A stretch of 64,000 bases of DNA, taken from positions 1 to 64,000 of the forward strand of contig NZ_CANLAG010000006.1 in NCBI RefSeq assembly GCF_947488715.1, written 5' to 3'. A program made the translations under genes and the position numbers. Each line of letters opens with the position of its first letter. Position 1 is the first letter of the stretch. This document shows positions 53,490 to 62,326 of this stretch, piece after piece. The notes under the pieces were generated by a model. The model made no database searches and had not been told where the DNA came from. It saw nothing but the letters and a program-made list of their open reading frames with translations. The DNA comes from an uncultured Tateyamaria sp. GTDB lineage: Bacteria; Pseudomonadota; Alphaproteobacteria; Rhodobacterales; Rhodobacteraceae.

Positions 53490-55148
53490 TCAGCTTGGAT
53501 CGCGCCAGCCGTTCACGATGGGATAGCGCCGGTCCAGCCAAAACGCCCGCTTGGTCAGGCGCGCGCCCGGTGCGGACTGGAACCGTTTGTATTCGCTGAG
53601 ATAGATCAGCCGCTCGATCTTGCGTGCAACATCCGCGTCGAACCCGGCGGCCACGCAATCGGCAATCGATCCGTCCTGATCCACCAGAATGTCCAGCAAC
53701 GCATCCAACTCGGGATAATCAGGCAGGCTGTCGCTGTCCTTCTGATCGTCGCGCAACTCGGCGCTGGGTGGCTTGGTGATGATCCGGTCAGGGATCACTT
53801 CGCCCGCATTGCCCATCATCCAGTCGCGGTGATTACCATTGCGCCAGCGGCACGTTTCGAACACCCGCGTTTTGTAGAGATCCTTGATCGGGTTGTACCC
53901 GCCCGCCATGTCGCCATAGATCGTGGCATAGCCCACTGCGACCTCGGATTTGTTGCCTGTGGTCAACAGCATCTCGCCGAACTTGTTCGACATGGCCATC
54001 AACAAAAGCCCTCTGATCCGGCTCTGGATGTTCTCTTCGGTCAGGCCCGCGTCCAACCCTTCGAACAAGGGCGCAAGGGTGGACGTCACCGCCGCCCGCG
54101 TTTCAGCAATCGGAACGTAGTCATAGCTGCAGCCCAGCGCGTTGGCGCAGGCTTCGGCGTCTTCCAACGAATGTGGCGACGTATACTCGGACGGCAGCAT
54201 AACACAGCGCACATTCTCCGGGCCCAGCGCATCGGCGGCAATGGTCGCAACCAGCGCGCTGTCCACACCGCCAGACATGCCCAGCAGCACCTTCTTGAAC
54301 CCGGTCTTGCCGCAATAGTCGCGCAGGCTGGTTACCATCACGCGGTAATCCTGCTCCCACACGTCGGGATGGCTTGCAATCTCACCGGTCTTCACCCGCC
54401 AGCCGTCGGGACCGCGCTCCAGATCCACATGGGATATCATTTCGTCAAATGTGGGCAGTTGCAGCGCCAGCGCACCACCGGGGTTCAGTGCAAAACTGCC
54501 CCCGTCGAACACCTGATCGTCCTGTCCACCCACCATGTTGAGGTAAATCAACGGCAAACCCGTCTCGACAACCCGCGCAACCATGTGGTTCAGACGGGTC
54601 TCAAACTTGCCCCTGTAATAGGGCGACCCATTCGGGACCAAGAGGAACTCTGCACCCGTCTCTTGCAGTGTCTCAGACACCTCGGGGTGCCAGGCATCTT
54701 CGCAAATGGGGCTGCCCACCCGCGTGTTGCCCACCGAATAGGGACCACCCAAGGGGCCTGCATCGAAAATGCGCACCTCGTCGAACACTGTCTCATTGGG
54801 CAGGTTGTGCTTGAGCAACCGGCTCACGATCTTGCCGTCGCGGCAAATCAGGTAGGCGTTGAACAGCTCGGCCCCTTCCGTCCACGGACACCCGATGGCC
54901 AGCGCAGGCCCATCCGCGCAGTCCCGCGCCAACGCCTCGACCGCCTGCATCGCAGCGGTGTGAAAGGCGGGCTTCATCACCAAATCCTGCGCATTGTAGC
55001 CCGCGACAAACATCTCAGGCAGCGCCACAAGGTCAGCGCCAGCGTCGCGCCCCGCCTCCCATGCGGCACGCGCCTTGGCCACGTTGCCGGGAATGTCGCC
55101 AACGGTCGGGTTCAACTGCCCCAGGGTGATGCGGAATGTGTCGGCCAT
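53490..55148 (-). CDS. nadE: Glutamine-dependent NAD synthetase
   Basis: NadE of 552 residues from ATG 55148. The N-terminal nitrilase-like amidase domain (1-265) has the catalytic Glu in ALPEMFVAGY, the Lys in LLKHNLPNE and the Cys in GSPICEDAW. The C-terminal synthetase domain has the P-loop LLGMSGGVDSALVATIAADALG and later TTGNKSEVAVGYATIYGD. It amidates deamido-NAD, the product of NadD encoded elsewhere in this window. The extended frame upstream was rejected. Confidence 0.96.
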   Translation of the reverse strand: MADTFRITLGQLNPTVGDIPGNVAKARAAWEAGRDAGADLVALPEMFVAGYNAQDLVMKPAFHTAAMQAVEALARDCADGPALAIGCPWTEGAELFNAYLICRDGKIVSRLLKHNLPNETVFDEVRIFDAGPLGGPYSVGNTRVGSPICEDAWHPEVSETLQETGAEFLLVPNGSPYYRGKFETRLNHMVARVVETGLPLIYLNMVGGQDDQVFDGGSFALNPGGALALQLPTFDEMISHVDLERGPDGWRVKTGEIASHPDVWEQDYRVMVTSLRDYCGKTGFKKVLLGMSGGVDSALVATIAADALGPENVRCVMLPSEYTSPHSLEDAEACANALGCSYDYVPIAETRAAVTSTLAPLFEGLDAGLTEENIQSRIRGLLLMAMSNKFGEMLLTTGNKSEVAVGYATIYGDMAGGYNPIKDLYKTRVFETCRWRNGNHRDWMMGNAGEVIPDRIITKPPSAELRDDQKDSDSLPDYPELDALLDILVDQDGSIADCVAAGFDADVARKIERLIYLSEYKRFQSAPGARLTKRAFWLDRRYPIVNGWRDPS

Positions 55149-55327
55149 GCGGGTCCCCTTCAACGTCCTGTGCTGATGTAGCAGAAAGGACCGCAGAGGA
55201 AACCCACCACCGCCCGCTCTCGCACGGCTCACGATTGCGCAACCCCATTGCCCCGCGCGCAGGGCTGTCTTACCCTCACACCGCTTCCCCCGCGACCGGG
55301 TGGGCCAACGAATCTGAGGGATGAGCC

Positions 55328-56716
55328 ATGACCGTGCGCAGTTTGATCTTCTGCCTTGCCTTGATGCCGGGTGCCGCCTTTGCCCAGTCGGGCAATGTGC
55401 AGACCAAGCAATACGACGACGGGGGCATCTACGAGGGCACGTTCCGCGGCGGTCTCCAGCATGGTCAGGGGACGTACCGCCTGCCCAATGGCTACGAATA
55501 TACCGGCGATTGGGTGGACGGCGAAATTCGCGGCGAAGGCACCGCACGCTTCCCCAACGGCTCGGTCTACGAGGGCGGCTTTTCCAAGGGCAAACCCGAT
55601 GGGTTCGGCAAGATCACCTTTGCAGATGGCGGCACCTATGAGGGCGAATGGCAGGGCGGCGCGATCATGGGAGAAGGTGTCCGCATCTATCCCAATGGCG
55701 ACCGGATCGAAGGCGCGTTCCGCAATGGCAAGGCCAACGGCAAGGCGATCATGCACACATCGGGTGGGTATGAATACAAAGGTGACTGGGTCGATGGTGC
55801 CAAAACGGGCATCGCCACGATCACCTATCCAGACGGCGAACTCTATGACGGCCAGGTCAGCGCGGGCATCCGCACCGGTCAAGGCACGCTGACCACCGCC
55901 GACGGCCTGATCCTCGAGGGGACATGGACCGACAACCAACTCAACGGCGTGGGCAAGGTGACCCAACCCAATGGCGACGTCTATGAAGGCAACCTGGTCG
56001 ACGGTCGCCGCGACGGTGCCGCACGGGTCACCCACGCCAATGGCGACATCTACGAGGGTGAATTCAAAGACGACCAACGCCACGGCCAAGGCACCTATAC
56101 GGGCAGCGACGGTTTCCAGTATGTCGGCACATTCGTCGAGGGCCAGATCGAAGGCACCGGCCAGATCACACACCCCGACGGCGCGATCTATGTCGGGGCC
56201 GTGTCCGGCGGTCAGCCCAACGGCGTGGGCAAGATGACCTACACCGATGGTGCCTCCTACGAAGGGGACTGGGTCGAAGGCCTGATGCAGGGTCAGGGCC
56301 GCGCGGTTCTGCCCAGCGGAACAGTCTATGTCGGTGCCTTCAGCGGCGCGGCCAAGAACGGCAAGGGCAAAGTCACCACCGCCGACGGCTATACCTATGA
56401 TGGCGATTGGGTAAACGACCAGCACGCTGGCACCGGCACCTCCACCTATCCTGACGGATCGGTCTATACCGGCACCTTCAAAGACGGCAAACGCCACGGC
56501 ACCGGCAAGGTCGTCGTGCCCAGCGGCTTTACCTACGAAGGCGATTGGGACAACGGCGAAATCACCGGCGAAGGCATCGCCACCTACAGCTCTGGCGCAG
56601 TCTACGAGGGCAGCTTCAAAAACGGCAAACGCGACGGGTTTGGCACGCTGCGCTACGCCACCGGCGAGGAAACGACAGGCGAATGGGAAAGCGGCACGCT
56701 GAACGAAGACAGCTGA
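55328..56716 (+). CDS. Exported MORN-repeat protein with 18 repeats
   Basis: Protein of 462 residues. A signal peptide ends at AAFAQ. From residue 34 to the C-terminus the sequence consists of 18 complete 23-residue MORN units, consensus GxxYEGxFxxGxxxGxGxxxxxD/N, plus a partial nineteenth. This makes an elongated beta-ladder. In bacteria such proteins are usually periplasmic or outer-membrane with unclear roles. Its TGA overlaps the ATG of the following gene (56716), coupling the two. Confidence 0.88.
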   Translation: MTVRSLIFCLALMPGAAFAQSGNVQTKQYDDGGIYEGTFRGGLQHGQGTYRLPNGYEYTGDWVDGEIRGEGTARFPNGSVYEGGFSKGKPDGFGKITFADGGTYEGEWQGGAIMGEGVRIYPNGDRIEGAFRNGKANGKAIMHTSGGYEYKGDWVDGAKTGIATITYPDGELYDGQVSAGIRTGQGTLTTADGLILEGTWTDNQLNGVGKVTQPNGDVYEGNLVDGRRDGAARVTHANGDIYEGEFKDDQRHGQGTYTGSDGFQYVGTFVEGQIEGTGQITHPDGAIYVGAVSGGQPNGVGKMTYTDGASYEGDWVEGLMQGQGRAVLPSGTVYVGAFSGAAKNGKGKVTTADGYTYDGDWVNDQHAGTGTSTYPDGSVYTGTFKDGKRHGTGKVVVPSGFTYEGDWDNGEITGEGIATYSSGAVYEGSFKNGKRDGFGTLRYATGEETTGEWESGTLNEDS

Positions 56717-57402
56717 TGCGCGCCGCAGCCACGGCCCTTTTGTGTATCCTCGCGGGCCCCGCACTGGCCGAGTGGGCCTATCTGCCCAGTTGGACCGACC
56801 CCGTGGACGGCTTTGACACGCGCGCGGCCACGACGACAAACGCCGACGGCGCGACGCTGCACCTCTACCGCAACCCCATCGGAAGGGTCTATGCGCTGTT
56901 CACCCTGCCCGACACGGCGGGCGACGTGGTCACCACTGGCACCGTGATGACCCTCACACCGCAAGGGTTCGAACCCAAAACGGTCGAGGCCCGCGCCGAA
57001 CGTGGGCGCGTGGTGGAATACGCAATCAGCACAGGCCGGCAGGTCCGCAACCGCCTCTGGCACGGCGAGGGACAGGCCCCGGCCTTTGGCACCTTTCACG
57101 ACATGCTCGAAGCCTCGGACATAGAGGCCACATTCACCCTGACCGATGGCACCACTCTGGACACATCCTGGTCTACCCAAGGCGCAGCTACTCCCATCGC
57201 CCAGGCCATCGGCGTGTCCATGGACGGCATACCCGCAGGCGCCGAATGGGAAGAAACCGCTGCTCAGGCCCTGCTGGCCGCCATGACTGCCTGCCAGTTT
57301 CCGAAACTGGATGTGATGTGCGTGCAACACGTCACCGCGTGCAGCACGCACATCAGCGACACCCGCGACATCGACGGTTTTGAGGCCTGCGTAGCCGACT
57401 AG
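56716..57402 (+). CDS. Exported protein of unknown function coupled to the MORN protein
   Basis: Protein of 228 residues starting at ATG 56716, inside the MORN stop codon (TGATG). A signal peptide ends at GPALA. The mature protein is beta-rich (GATLHLYRNPIGRVYALFTLPDTAGDVVTTGTVMTL) with three or four Cys at the C-terminus (CQFPKLDVMCVQHVTACSTH), likely disulphide-bonded. No family recognised. Translational coupling suggests a complex or shared process with the MORN protein in the periplasm. It overlaps the convergent nucleotidyltransferase gene by four bases. Confidence 0.78.
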   Translation: MRAAATALLCILAGPALAEWAYLPSWTDPVDGFDTRAATTTNADGATLHLYRNPIGRVYALFTLPDTAGDVVTTGTVMTLTPQGFEPKTVEARAERGRVVEYAISTGRQVRNRLWHGEGQAPAFGTFHDMLEASDIEATFTLTDGTTLDTSWSTQGAATPIAQAIGVSMDGIPAGAEWEETAAQALLAAMTACQFPKLDVMCVQHVTACSTHISDTRDIDGFEACVAD

Positions 57403-58211
57403 GCTGCGTCCGGATCGTATGGGCGCGCGATGGACAGCGCGTCGTGCAACTTGGCCCAGGTTACCTCTTCGAACCGCTCCGGCCAGTCCAGATCAAGCCG
57501 CTTTGCCATCGCCCGCGCGCGGGGCAAATAGGCGGCGGCATAGGCCAGATGCGTGTCGATCATGGCCTCACGATTGGGTGCCGCCAGCGGAAGCCCGGTC
57601 AGCAGTGCCTTGTGCTCATCCGTGATCAAGCGGTTGAGGTGCAGCACACCTCCACGGTCCGGCGCGCCGGTCTCCTCGATCAGCAGATCAACCAGCAGAT
57701 TGCGCAAGTGAAACACCCCCAGCACACCGTTGATGTACTCACCGCGCCCTTCAGCCAGATGCAGCAGGCCAAGAACGCGAATGAACTCTTCGAACTGATA
57801 GGCGAGCCGCCGGGGGTTGGGGGCGGTGTGGGCCGACCCTTCGGCCAAGCCGTCATAGAGCCCGTCGTGATCGAAAACAGGCCTCAGGGAATGACGCGTC
57901 TGCGCGCCCAACTGATCGGGGCGCAAAACGATGACATCGGTGCGCGTCCAGTCGGCTGTGATCGCATTGATCAACACCGGCACGGTGGTCCGATCCCACC
58001 ACAGCACGATCTCACCGGTGCGCGCGACGGCCTCGCGCCAGATCTGCGCAACCTCGTCGCTGATACCGTCCTGCGTCACGAGGACAAAGTCGATGTCGCT
58101 ATAGGCATCGGCGCGCCCGTTGCCATGGCTGCCGCTCAGAAACAGGGCGCGCACGGTGGGTTGGTCGCGCAACGCCTCTGCAATGGTATCGATCACGTGC
58201 TGATGTGTCAT
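57399..58211 (-). CDS. Nucleotidyltransferase-domain protein
   Basis: Protein of 270 residues. The Pol-beta-like signature is ALFLSGSHGNGRADAYSDIDFVLV, G-S then the Asp pair in DIDF; a third acidic position is in DVIVLRPDQ. The C-terminal 150 residues are helical (FEEFIRVLGLLHLAEGRGEYINGVLGVFHLRNLLVDLLIEE). It resembles aminoglycoside adenylyltransferase-like or kanamycin nucleotidyltransferase-like proteins; the target is unknown. Overlaps the upstream map neighbour's stop by four bases. Confidence 0.85.
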   Translation of the reverse strand: MTHQHVIDTIAEALRDQPTVRALFLSGSHGNGRADAYSDIDFVLVTQDGISDEVAQIWREAVARTGEIVLWWDRTTVPVLINAITADWTRTDVIVLRPDQLGAQTRHSLRPVFDHDGLYDGLAEGSAHTAPNPRRLAYQFEEFIRVLGLLHLAEGRGEYINGVLGVFHLRNLLVDLLIEETGAPDRGGVLHLNRLITDEHKALLTGLPLAAPNREAMIDTHLAYAAAYLPRARAMAKRLDLDWPERFEEVTWAKLHDALSIARPYDPDAA

Positions 58212-58240
58212 GTGTGCCCCTCGGTACGGGTCGGCGACGC

Positions 58241-59767
58241 TCAGACCAGCTTGCCTTGCGACATCCGCTCCAGAAAGGCGTCAGCCTCTTCTATCACGGT
58301 CGCGCGCTTGGTGTCATCCATCCGGTCCCACGTCCGGTACATGTTGCCCATCCGGGCATTGTTCGAAAACCGGTCGCGGTGCCGGTCCAGGAAATGCCAA
58401 TAAAGCAGGTTGAACGGGCACGCCCCCGCGCCCGTCTTGACGCTCACCTTGTAATGGCACCCTTTGCAGTAGTCCGACATCCGGTTGATGTAAGCCCCTG
58501 AACTCACATAAGGTTTCGACGCAATCACGCCCCCGTCGGCAAATTGCGACATGCCCACGACATTGGGCGCTTCGACCCATTCAAACGCATCCGCATAAAC
58601 GGCCAGATACCACTCCGACACCTCTCCCGGATCCAGCCCCGCCAACAGCGCAAAGTTCCCCGTGACCATCAACCGCTGGATATGGTGGGCATAGGCTTCG
58701 GCCCCCGTCTGCTCGACCGCCTTCGACACACACCGCATCCGCGTCTCGGCCCCCCAAAAGAAATCCGGCAACTTGCGTTGATGGTTCAACCCGTTGCGCC
58801 GCGGATACTCCGGCCCCTCGTGGAAATAGATGCCCCGCACATATTCCCGCCAGCCGATGATCTGCCGGATGAACCCTTCGGCGGCGTTGATCGGCGCATC
58901 GCCGTCCTTCCACGCCTGCTCCACCGCGCGGCAAACCTCCAAAGGGTCCAGCAGACCGACGTTGATATAAAGGCCAATGACCGCGTGATAGAGAAACCGG
59001 TTATCGGCCAGCATCGCATCCTGAAAATCCCCGAACTTCGGCAGTGCATGGGCCACAAAATGCGCCAGCGCCCGCCGCGCCTGCCCCTGATCTGTGGCAA
59101 ACCAGAACGGGCGCAAGTCCCCGAAATGATTGCCAAACCGCCGCTCGACCAGGTCCAGAACCGCTTCCACCTCCTCATCCGGCGTAAACTGCATCGGTCC
59201 GCCAAAATCCACGTCATCCGGCGCAGGCTTGCGGTTGTCGTGGTCATAGTTCCACTTGTCCCCCGCAGGCTTGTCGCCCTCCATCAGCAGGCCCGTCTTG
59301 CGCCGCATCTCGCGATAGAAATACTCCATCCGCAACGCCTTGCGCCCCTTGGCCCAGGCCTCGAACTCCTTGTGCGACGCGATAAACCGGTCATCCTCCA
59401 ACAGGCGCACGGTCAACGGACACTCCTCCAACGCCGCGATCAACCGATACTCACCGGGCCGCGTCGCAATCACCTCCGACGCCCCGTGCTGATCCGCCCG
59501 CCGCAACAACTCACCCACAATCGACTGGCTGTTGTCGGTGTCGTCCAACTCGGAATAGGCAACGGTCCAGCCATCCGCCCGCAAACGCGCCGCGAACTTG
59601 CGCATCGCGGCAAGGATAAAGGCAATCTTCTTGGGATGGTGCGGCACATAGGACCCCTCCTCGGCCACCTCCGCCATCACCACCACGTCGCGCGCCTTGT
59701 CCGCCGCCTTCAGCGCCGCAACGCCCGTGCTCAACTGGTCCCCAAGGACCAAAATCAACCGGCTCAC
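58241..59767 (-). CDS. phrB: Iron-sulfur cryptochrome/photolyase (PhrB family)
   Basis: Photolyase-like protein of 508 residues. LILVLGDQLSTGVAALKAADKARDVVVMAEV at the N-terminus and WREYVRGIYFHEGPEYPRRNGLNHQRKLPDFFW fit the FeS bacterial cryptochrome/photolyase (FeS-BCP) family, which repairs (6-4) photoproducts. The four Cys that hold the 4Fe-4S cluster are C in RMRCVSKAV, the pair in YCKGCHYK and one in GACPFNL. The start is GTG at 59767, overlapping the SDR stop as GTGA. It is co-transcribed with the SDR. Confidence 0.9.
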   Translation of the reverse strand: MSRLILVLGDQLSTGVAALKAADKARDVVVMAEVAEEGSYVPHHPKKIAFILAAMRKFAARLRADGWTVAYSELDDTDNSQSIVGELLRRADQHGASEVIATRPGEYRLIAALEECPLTVRLLEDDRFIASHKEFEAWAKGRKALRMEYFYREMRRKTGLLMEGDKPAGDKWNYDHDNRKPAPDDVDFGGPMQFTPDEEVEAVLDLVERRFGNHFGDLRPFWFATDQGQARRALAHFVAHALPKFGDFQDAMLADNRFLYHAVIGLYINVGLLDPLEVCRAVEQAWKDGDAPINAAEGFIRQIIGWREYVRGIYFHEGPEYPRRNGLNHQRKLPDFFWGAETRMRCVSKAVEQTGAEAYAHHIQRLMVTGNFALLAGLDPGEVSEWYLAVYADAFEWVEAPNVVGMSQFADGGVIASKPYVSSGAYINRMSDYCKGCHYKVSVKTGAGACPFNLLYWHFLDRHRDRFSNNARMGNMYRTWDRMDDTKRATVIEEADAFLERMSQGKLV

Positions 59768-60426
59768 CACGGCACCTCCGCACCGGAACAATCAAAAAAG
59801 CCGCCGGTCTGCGCTGGCCCCAACCCGTCCATAACCGCGATCAACTCCGCCGCCGCCTGACCCGGCTCCACCGCCGGATGCCGCCCCAGGTACTTCTCGG
59901 TAAAGGCTGTCTTCACCGTGCCGGGATGCAGCGCCACAATCGCCGCCTGCTTGTGCGTGCGCGCCAGTTCCACAGACGCCGTGCGCACCACCTGGTTCAC
60001 CGCTGCCTTGGCCGCTCGATAGGAAATCCAACCGCCGATCCGGTTGTCGCCAATCGACCCCACACGCGCCGACAACACCGCCAGAACACCCGGCGCATCC
60101 CGGTCCAACAACCCATGCGCATGGCGCAACACCAACGCAGGCCCCACCGCATTGAGCGCGAACTGATCCATCATCGCAACCGCATCCAAACTCTTGATGG
60201 TCTTCTCCGGCGCTGCCCCACCAATTTCCAACGCGCCCGTGCCCACGACCACCCGCGCATAAGGCCCCCGGTCCGACAGATGCGCGGCCACAGACCCCGC
60301 ATCGGTGATGTCAAACCCATCCACAGACCGCGACAGCCGATCCACACGCACGCCCCGCGCCTCAAACCCGTCCGCCAGCGCCGATCCGATCCCGCCCGAC
60401 GCACCTATGATCAATACCTTTTCCAT
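59764..60426 (-). CDS. Short-chain dehydrogenase co-transcribed with photolyase
   Basis: SDR of 220 residues. VLIIGASGGIGSAL is the Rossmann motif at 4-17, and WISYRAAKAAVNQVVRTASVELAR carries the YxxxK pair. The downstream GTVKTAFTEKY is typical of C-factor-like SDRs. The ATG at 60426 starts 37 bases after one copy of the GCATATTTG..GAACAATGAAG motif (60463-60486). Coupled to phrB by GTGA overlap, a pairing that occurs in other Rhodobacteraceae, so it may act in the same light/DNA-damage response. Confidence 0.85.
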   Translation of the reverse strand: MEKVLIIGASGGIGSALADGFEARGVRVDRLSRSVDGFDITDAGSVAAHLSDRGPYARVVVGTGALEIGGAAPEKTIKSLDAVAMMDQFALNAVGPALVLRHAHGLLDRDAPGVLAVLSARVGSIGDNRIGGWISYRAAKAAVNQVVRTASVELARTHKQAAIVALHPGTVKTAFTEKYLGRHPAVEPGQAAAELIAVMDGLGPAQTGGFFDCSGAEVPW

Positions 60427-60462
60427 CAGCGGCGACCTAGGCCATCCGCCGCGCCCTTCCAC

Positions 60463-60486
60463 CTTCATTGTTCCCCAAATATGCAA
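60463..60486 (-). repeat. Third copy of the GCATATTT..GAACAATGAA motif
   Basis: On the minus strand TTGCATATTTGGGG followed by AACAATGAAG, 23 of 24 bases identical to the copy at 32634-32657. It sits 37 bases before the SDR start, in the same orientation relative to its gene as the other copy. Possible promoter or leader element. Confidence 0.65.
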
Positions 60487-60545
60487 TCCAGCGTCGACGC
60501 ATTTCCGCCCTTCCCATTTCAGGCGCAGCGCGTATAGTCCCGCCC

Positions 60546-60626
60546 ATGACACACGCCACGCATATCCCGACCACACGCCGTTCCGGCGCGTCGCTGCGTG
60601 GCCTCCTGCTCCTAATCCGCCTCTGA
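60546..60626 (+). CDS. leuL: Leucine-rich leader peptide of leuA
   Basis: ATG at 60546 opens a 26-residue frame ending MTHATHIP...SLRGLLLLIRL. Codons 20-23 are four consecutive Leu codons (CTC CTG CTC CTA), followed by Ile, Arg, Leu and TGA at 60624. This is the form of a transcription-attenuation leader for branched-chain synthesis genes: ribosome stalling on scarce Leu-tRNA would change folding of the RNA that follows. It lies 74 bases before leuA and is too short for automatic calling. Confidence 0.8.
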   Translation: MTHATHIPTTRRSGASLRGLLLLIRL

Positions 60627-60669
60627 GCGTGCCCATCGGCGCGACCGCTCAGAGGATGGCTTTCGCGCC
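60620..60669 (+). promoter_or_regulatory. Attenuator stem-loops upstream of leuA
   Basis: CCTCTGAGCG (60620-60629, overlapping the leader stop) pairs perfectly with CGCTCAGAGG (60646-60655). In addition GGCGCGA (60638-60644) can pair with TCGCGCC (60663-60669); because it lies in the first loop, the two structures compete. No strong T-run was seen, so whether one form is a true terminator is uncertain. Confidence 0.6.
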
Positions 60670-60700
60670 AAGGCTTTAGGACAGAAAAAGAGATACGCAC

Positions 60701-62257
60701 ATGACCCAAGACAAAGTTGTCATTTTCGACACAACCCTCCGCGACGGCGAACAATCCCCCGGCGCGACCATGACGCACGCAGAAAAGCTCGAAATCGCGG
60801 GCCTGCTGGACGACATGGGCGTCGACATCATCGAGGCCGGATTTCCCATCGCCTCCGAGGGTGATTTCAACGCCGTCTCCGAAATCGCCAAGAATGCGAC
60901 CAATTCGGTGATCTGCGGCTTGGCCCGCGCGCAATTGCCCGACATCGACCGCTGCTGGGAGGCGGTGAAACACGCCGAACGCCCCCGCATCCACACCTTT
61001 ATCGGCACCTCGCCCCTGCACCGCGCCATTCCGAACCTCACGCAGGACGAAATGGCCGAACGCATCGAACAGACGGTGACCCACGCCCGCAACCTTTGCG
61101 ACAACGTGCAATGGTCGCCCATGGACGCCACGCGCACGGAACTCGACTACCTCTACCGGGTCGTCGAAATCGCGATCAAGGCAGGTGCCACGACCATCAA
61201 CATCCCCGACACGGTCGGCTACACCGCCCCACGCGAAAGCGCGGATCTCATCGCCAAGCTGATCGAAAACGTGCCCGGCGCGGATGAGATCGTCTTTGCC
61301 ACCCACTGCCACAACGACCTCGGCATGGCGACGGCCAACTCCCTCGCCGCGGTTGAGGCGGGCGCACGCCAGATCGAATGCACGATCAACGGTCTTGGCG
61401 AACGCGCAGGCAACACGGCGCTCGAAGAAGTCGTGATGGCCCTCAAGGTCCGCAACGACATCATGCCGTTCCAGACCGGCATCGACACCCGCAAGATCAT
61501 GAACATCTCGCGCCGCGTCGCCACCGTCTCGGGCTTCCCGGTTCAGTTCAACAAGGCGATCGTGGGCAAGAACGCCTTTGCCCACGAATCCGGCATCCAC
61601 CAGGACGGCATGCTCAAGAACGCCGAAACATTCGAGATCATGCGCCCCGAGGATGTGGGCCTCGCCGGGACGTCCCTGCCGCTTGGCAAACACTCCGGCC
61701 GCGCCGCCCTGCGCGCCAAGCTCGAAGAGATGGGTTTTGACGTCGGAGACAATCAGCTCAAAGACGTGTTCGTGCGGTTCAAGGACCTCGCCGACCGCAA
61801 AAAAGAGGTGTTCGACGACGATCTCATCGCCCTTATGCGCACCTCAACCGACACCGAGGATGAGCGCCTCAAGATCGAGAAGCTCGCCGTGCGCTGCGGC
61901 ACCGAAGGGCCACAAGTGGCGGATCTGGTGATGGACATCGACGGCACGCGCCACATGACCACCCAAACCGGCGACGGGCCTGTCGACGCGACTTTCAACG
62001 CGGTCAAGGCGCTGTTCCCACATGAGGCACGCCTGCAACTCTATCAGGTCCACGCCGTGACCGAAGGCACAGACGCCCAGGCCACCGTATCCGTCCGCAT
62101 GGAAGAAGACGGGCGCATCGTGACCGGCCAATCCGCCGACACAGACACCGTTGTCGCCAGCGCCAAGGCTTACGTACACGCGCTCAACCGCTTGCTGGTC
62201 CGCCGCGAAAAGGGTGGTTCTGACAAACGCGAAGTCAGCTACAAGGACGCCACCTGA
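60701..62257 (+). CDS. leuA: 2-isopropylmalate synthase
   Basis: LeuA of 518 residues, condensing acetyl-CoA with 2-oxoisovalerate, the first step of leucine synthesis. FDTTLRDGEQSPGATMTHAEK carries the HMGL-family metal site, THCHNDLGMATANSLAAVEAGA the two later metal His, and ESGIHQDGMLKN the subdomain helix. The regulatory C-terminal domain (about 385-510) that binds leucine is present (FPHEARLQLYQVHAVTEGTDAQATVSVRM). It is preceded by a leader peptide and alternative stem-loops, so it is likely controlled both by leucine binding and by attenuation. Confidence 0.95.
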   Translation: MTQDKVVIFDTTLRDGEQSPGATMTHAEKLEIAGLLDDMGVDIIEAGFPIASEGDFNAVSEIAKNATNSVICGLARAQLPDIDRCWEAVKHAERPRIHTFIGTSPLHRAIPNLTQDEMAERIEQTVTHARNLCDNVQWSPMDATRTELDYLYRVVEIAIKAGATTINIPDTVGYTAPRESADLIAKLIENVPGADEIVFATHCHNDLGMATANSLAAVEAGARQIECTINGLGERAGNTALEEVVMALKVRNDIMPFQTGIDTRKIMNISRRVATVSGFPVQFNKAIVGKNAFAHESGIHQDGMLKNAETFEIMRPEDVGLAGTSLPLGKHSGRAALRAKLEEMGFDVGDNQLKDVFVRFKDLADRKKEVFDDDLIALMRTSTDTEDERLKIEKLAVRCGTEGPQVADLVMDIDGTRHMTTQTGDGPVDATFNAVKALFPHEARLQLYQVHAVTEGTDAQATVSVRMEEDGRIVTGQSADTDTVVASAKAYVHALNRLLVRREKGGSDKREVSYKDAT

Positions 62258-62321
62258 GGTGCGCGATGAACGCGCACCCTACCATCACGCGTAGGGTGCG
62301 TACTTACTGCGCACCGCTACA
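62258..62321. repeat. Pair of GGTGCGC/TAGGGTGCG hairpins between leuA and yceI
   Basis: GGTGCGCGATGAACGCGCACC (62258-62278) is followed by CTAC..GTAGGGTGCG and TGCGCACC. Two adjacent hairpins fill the whole gap between convergent genes. The core is shared with elements at 29439 and 39417. It could end both transcripts. Confidence 0.65.
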
Positions 62322-62326
62322 CGACG

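Noticed and set aside
55420-56716. Regular 69-bp repeats resembling an array
   Set aside because: They encode MORN units and vary at third positions; there are no spacers, so it is not CRISPR.
55229-56839. 536-residue open frame antisense to the MORN gene
   Set aside because: Its apparent repeats mirror the MORN units on the other strand; no start site or homology supports it.
56958-56972. GGGTTCGAACCC, resembling a tRNA T-loop
   Set aside because: It lies in frame inside a coding gene and no acceptor or anticodon stem can be formed around it.
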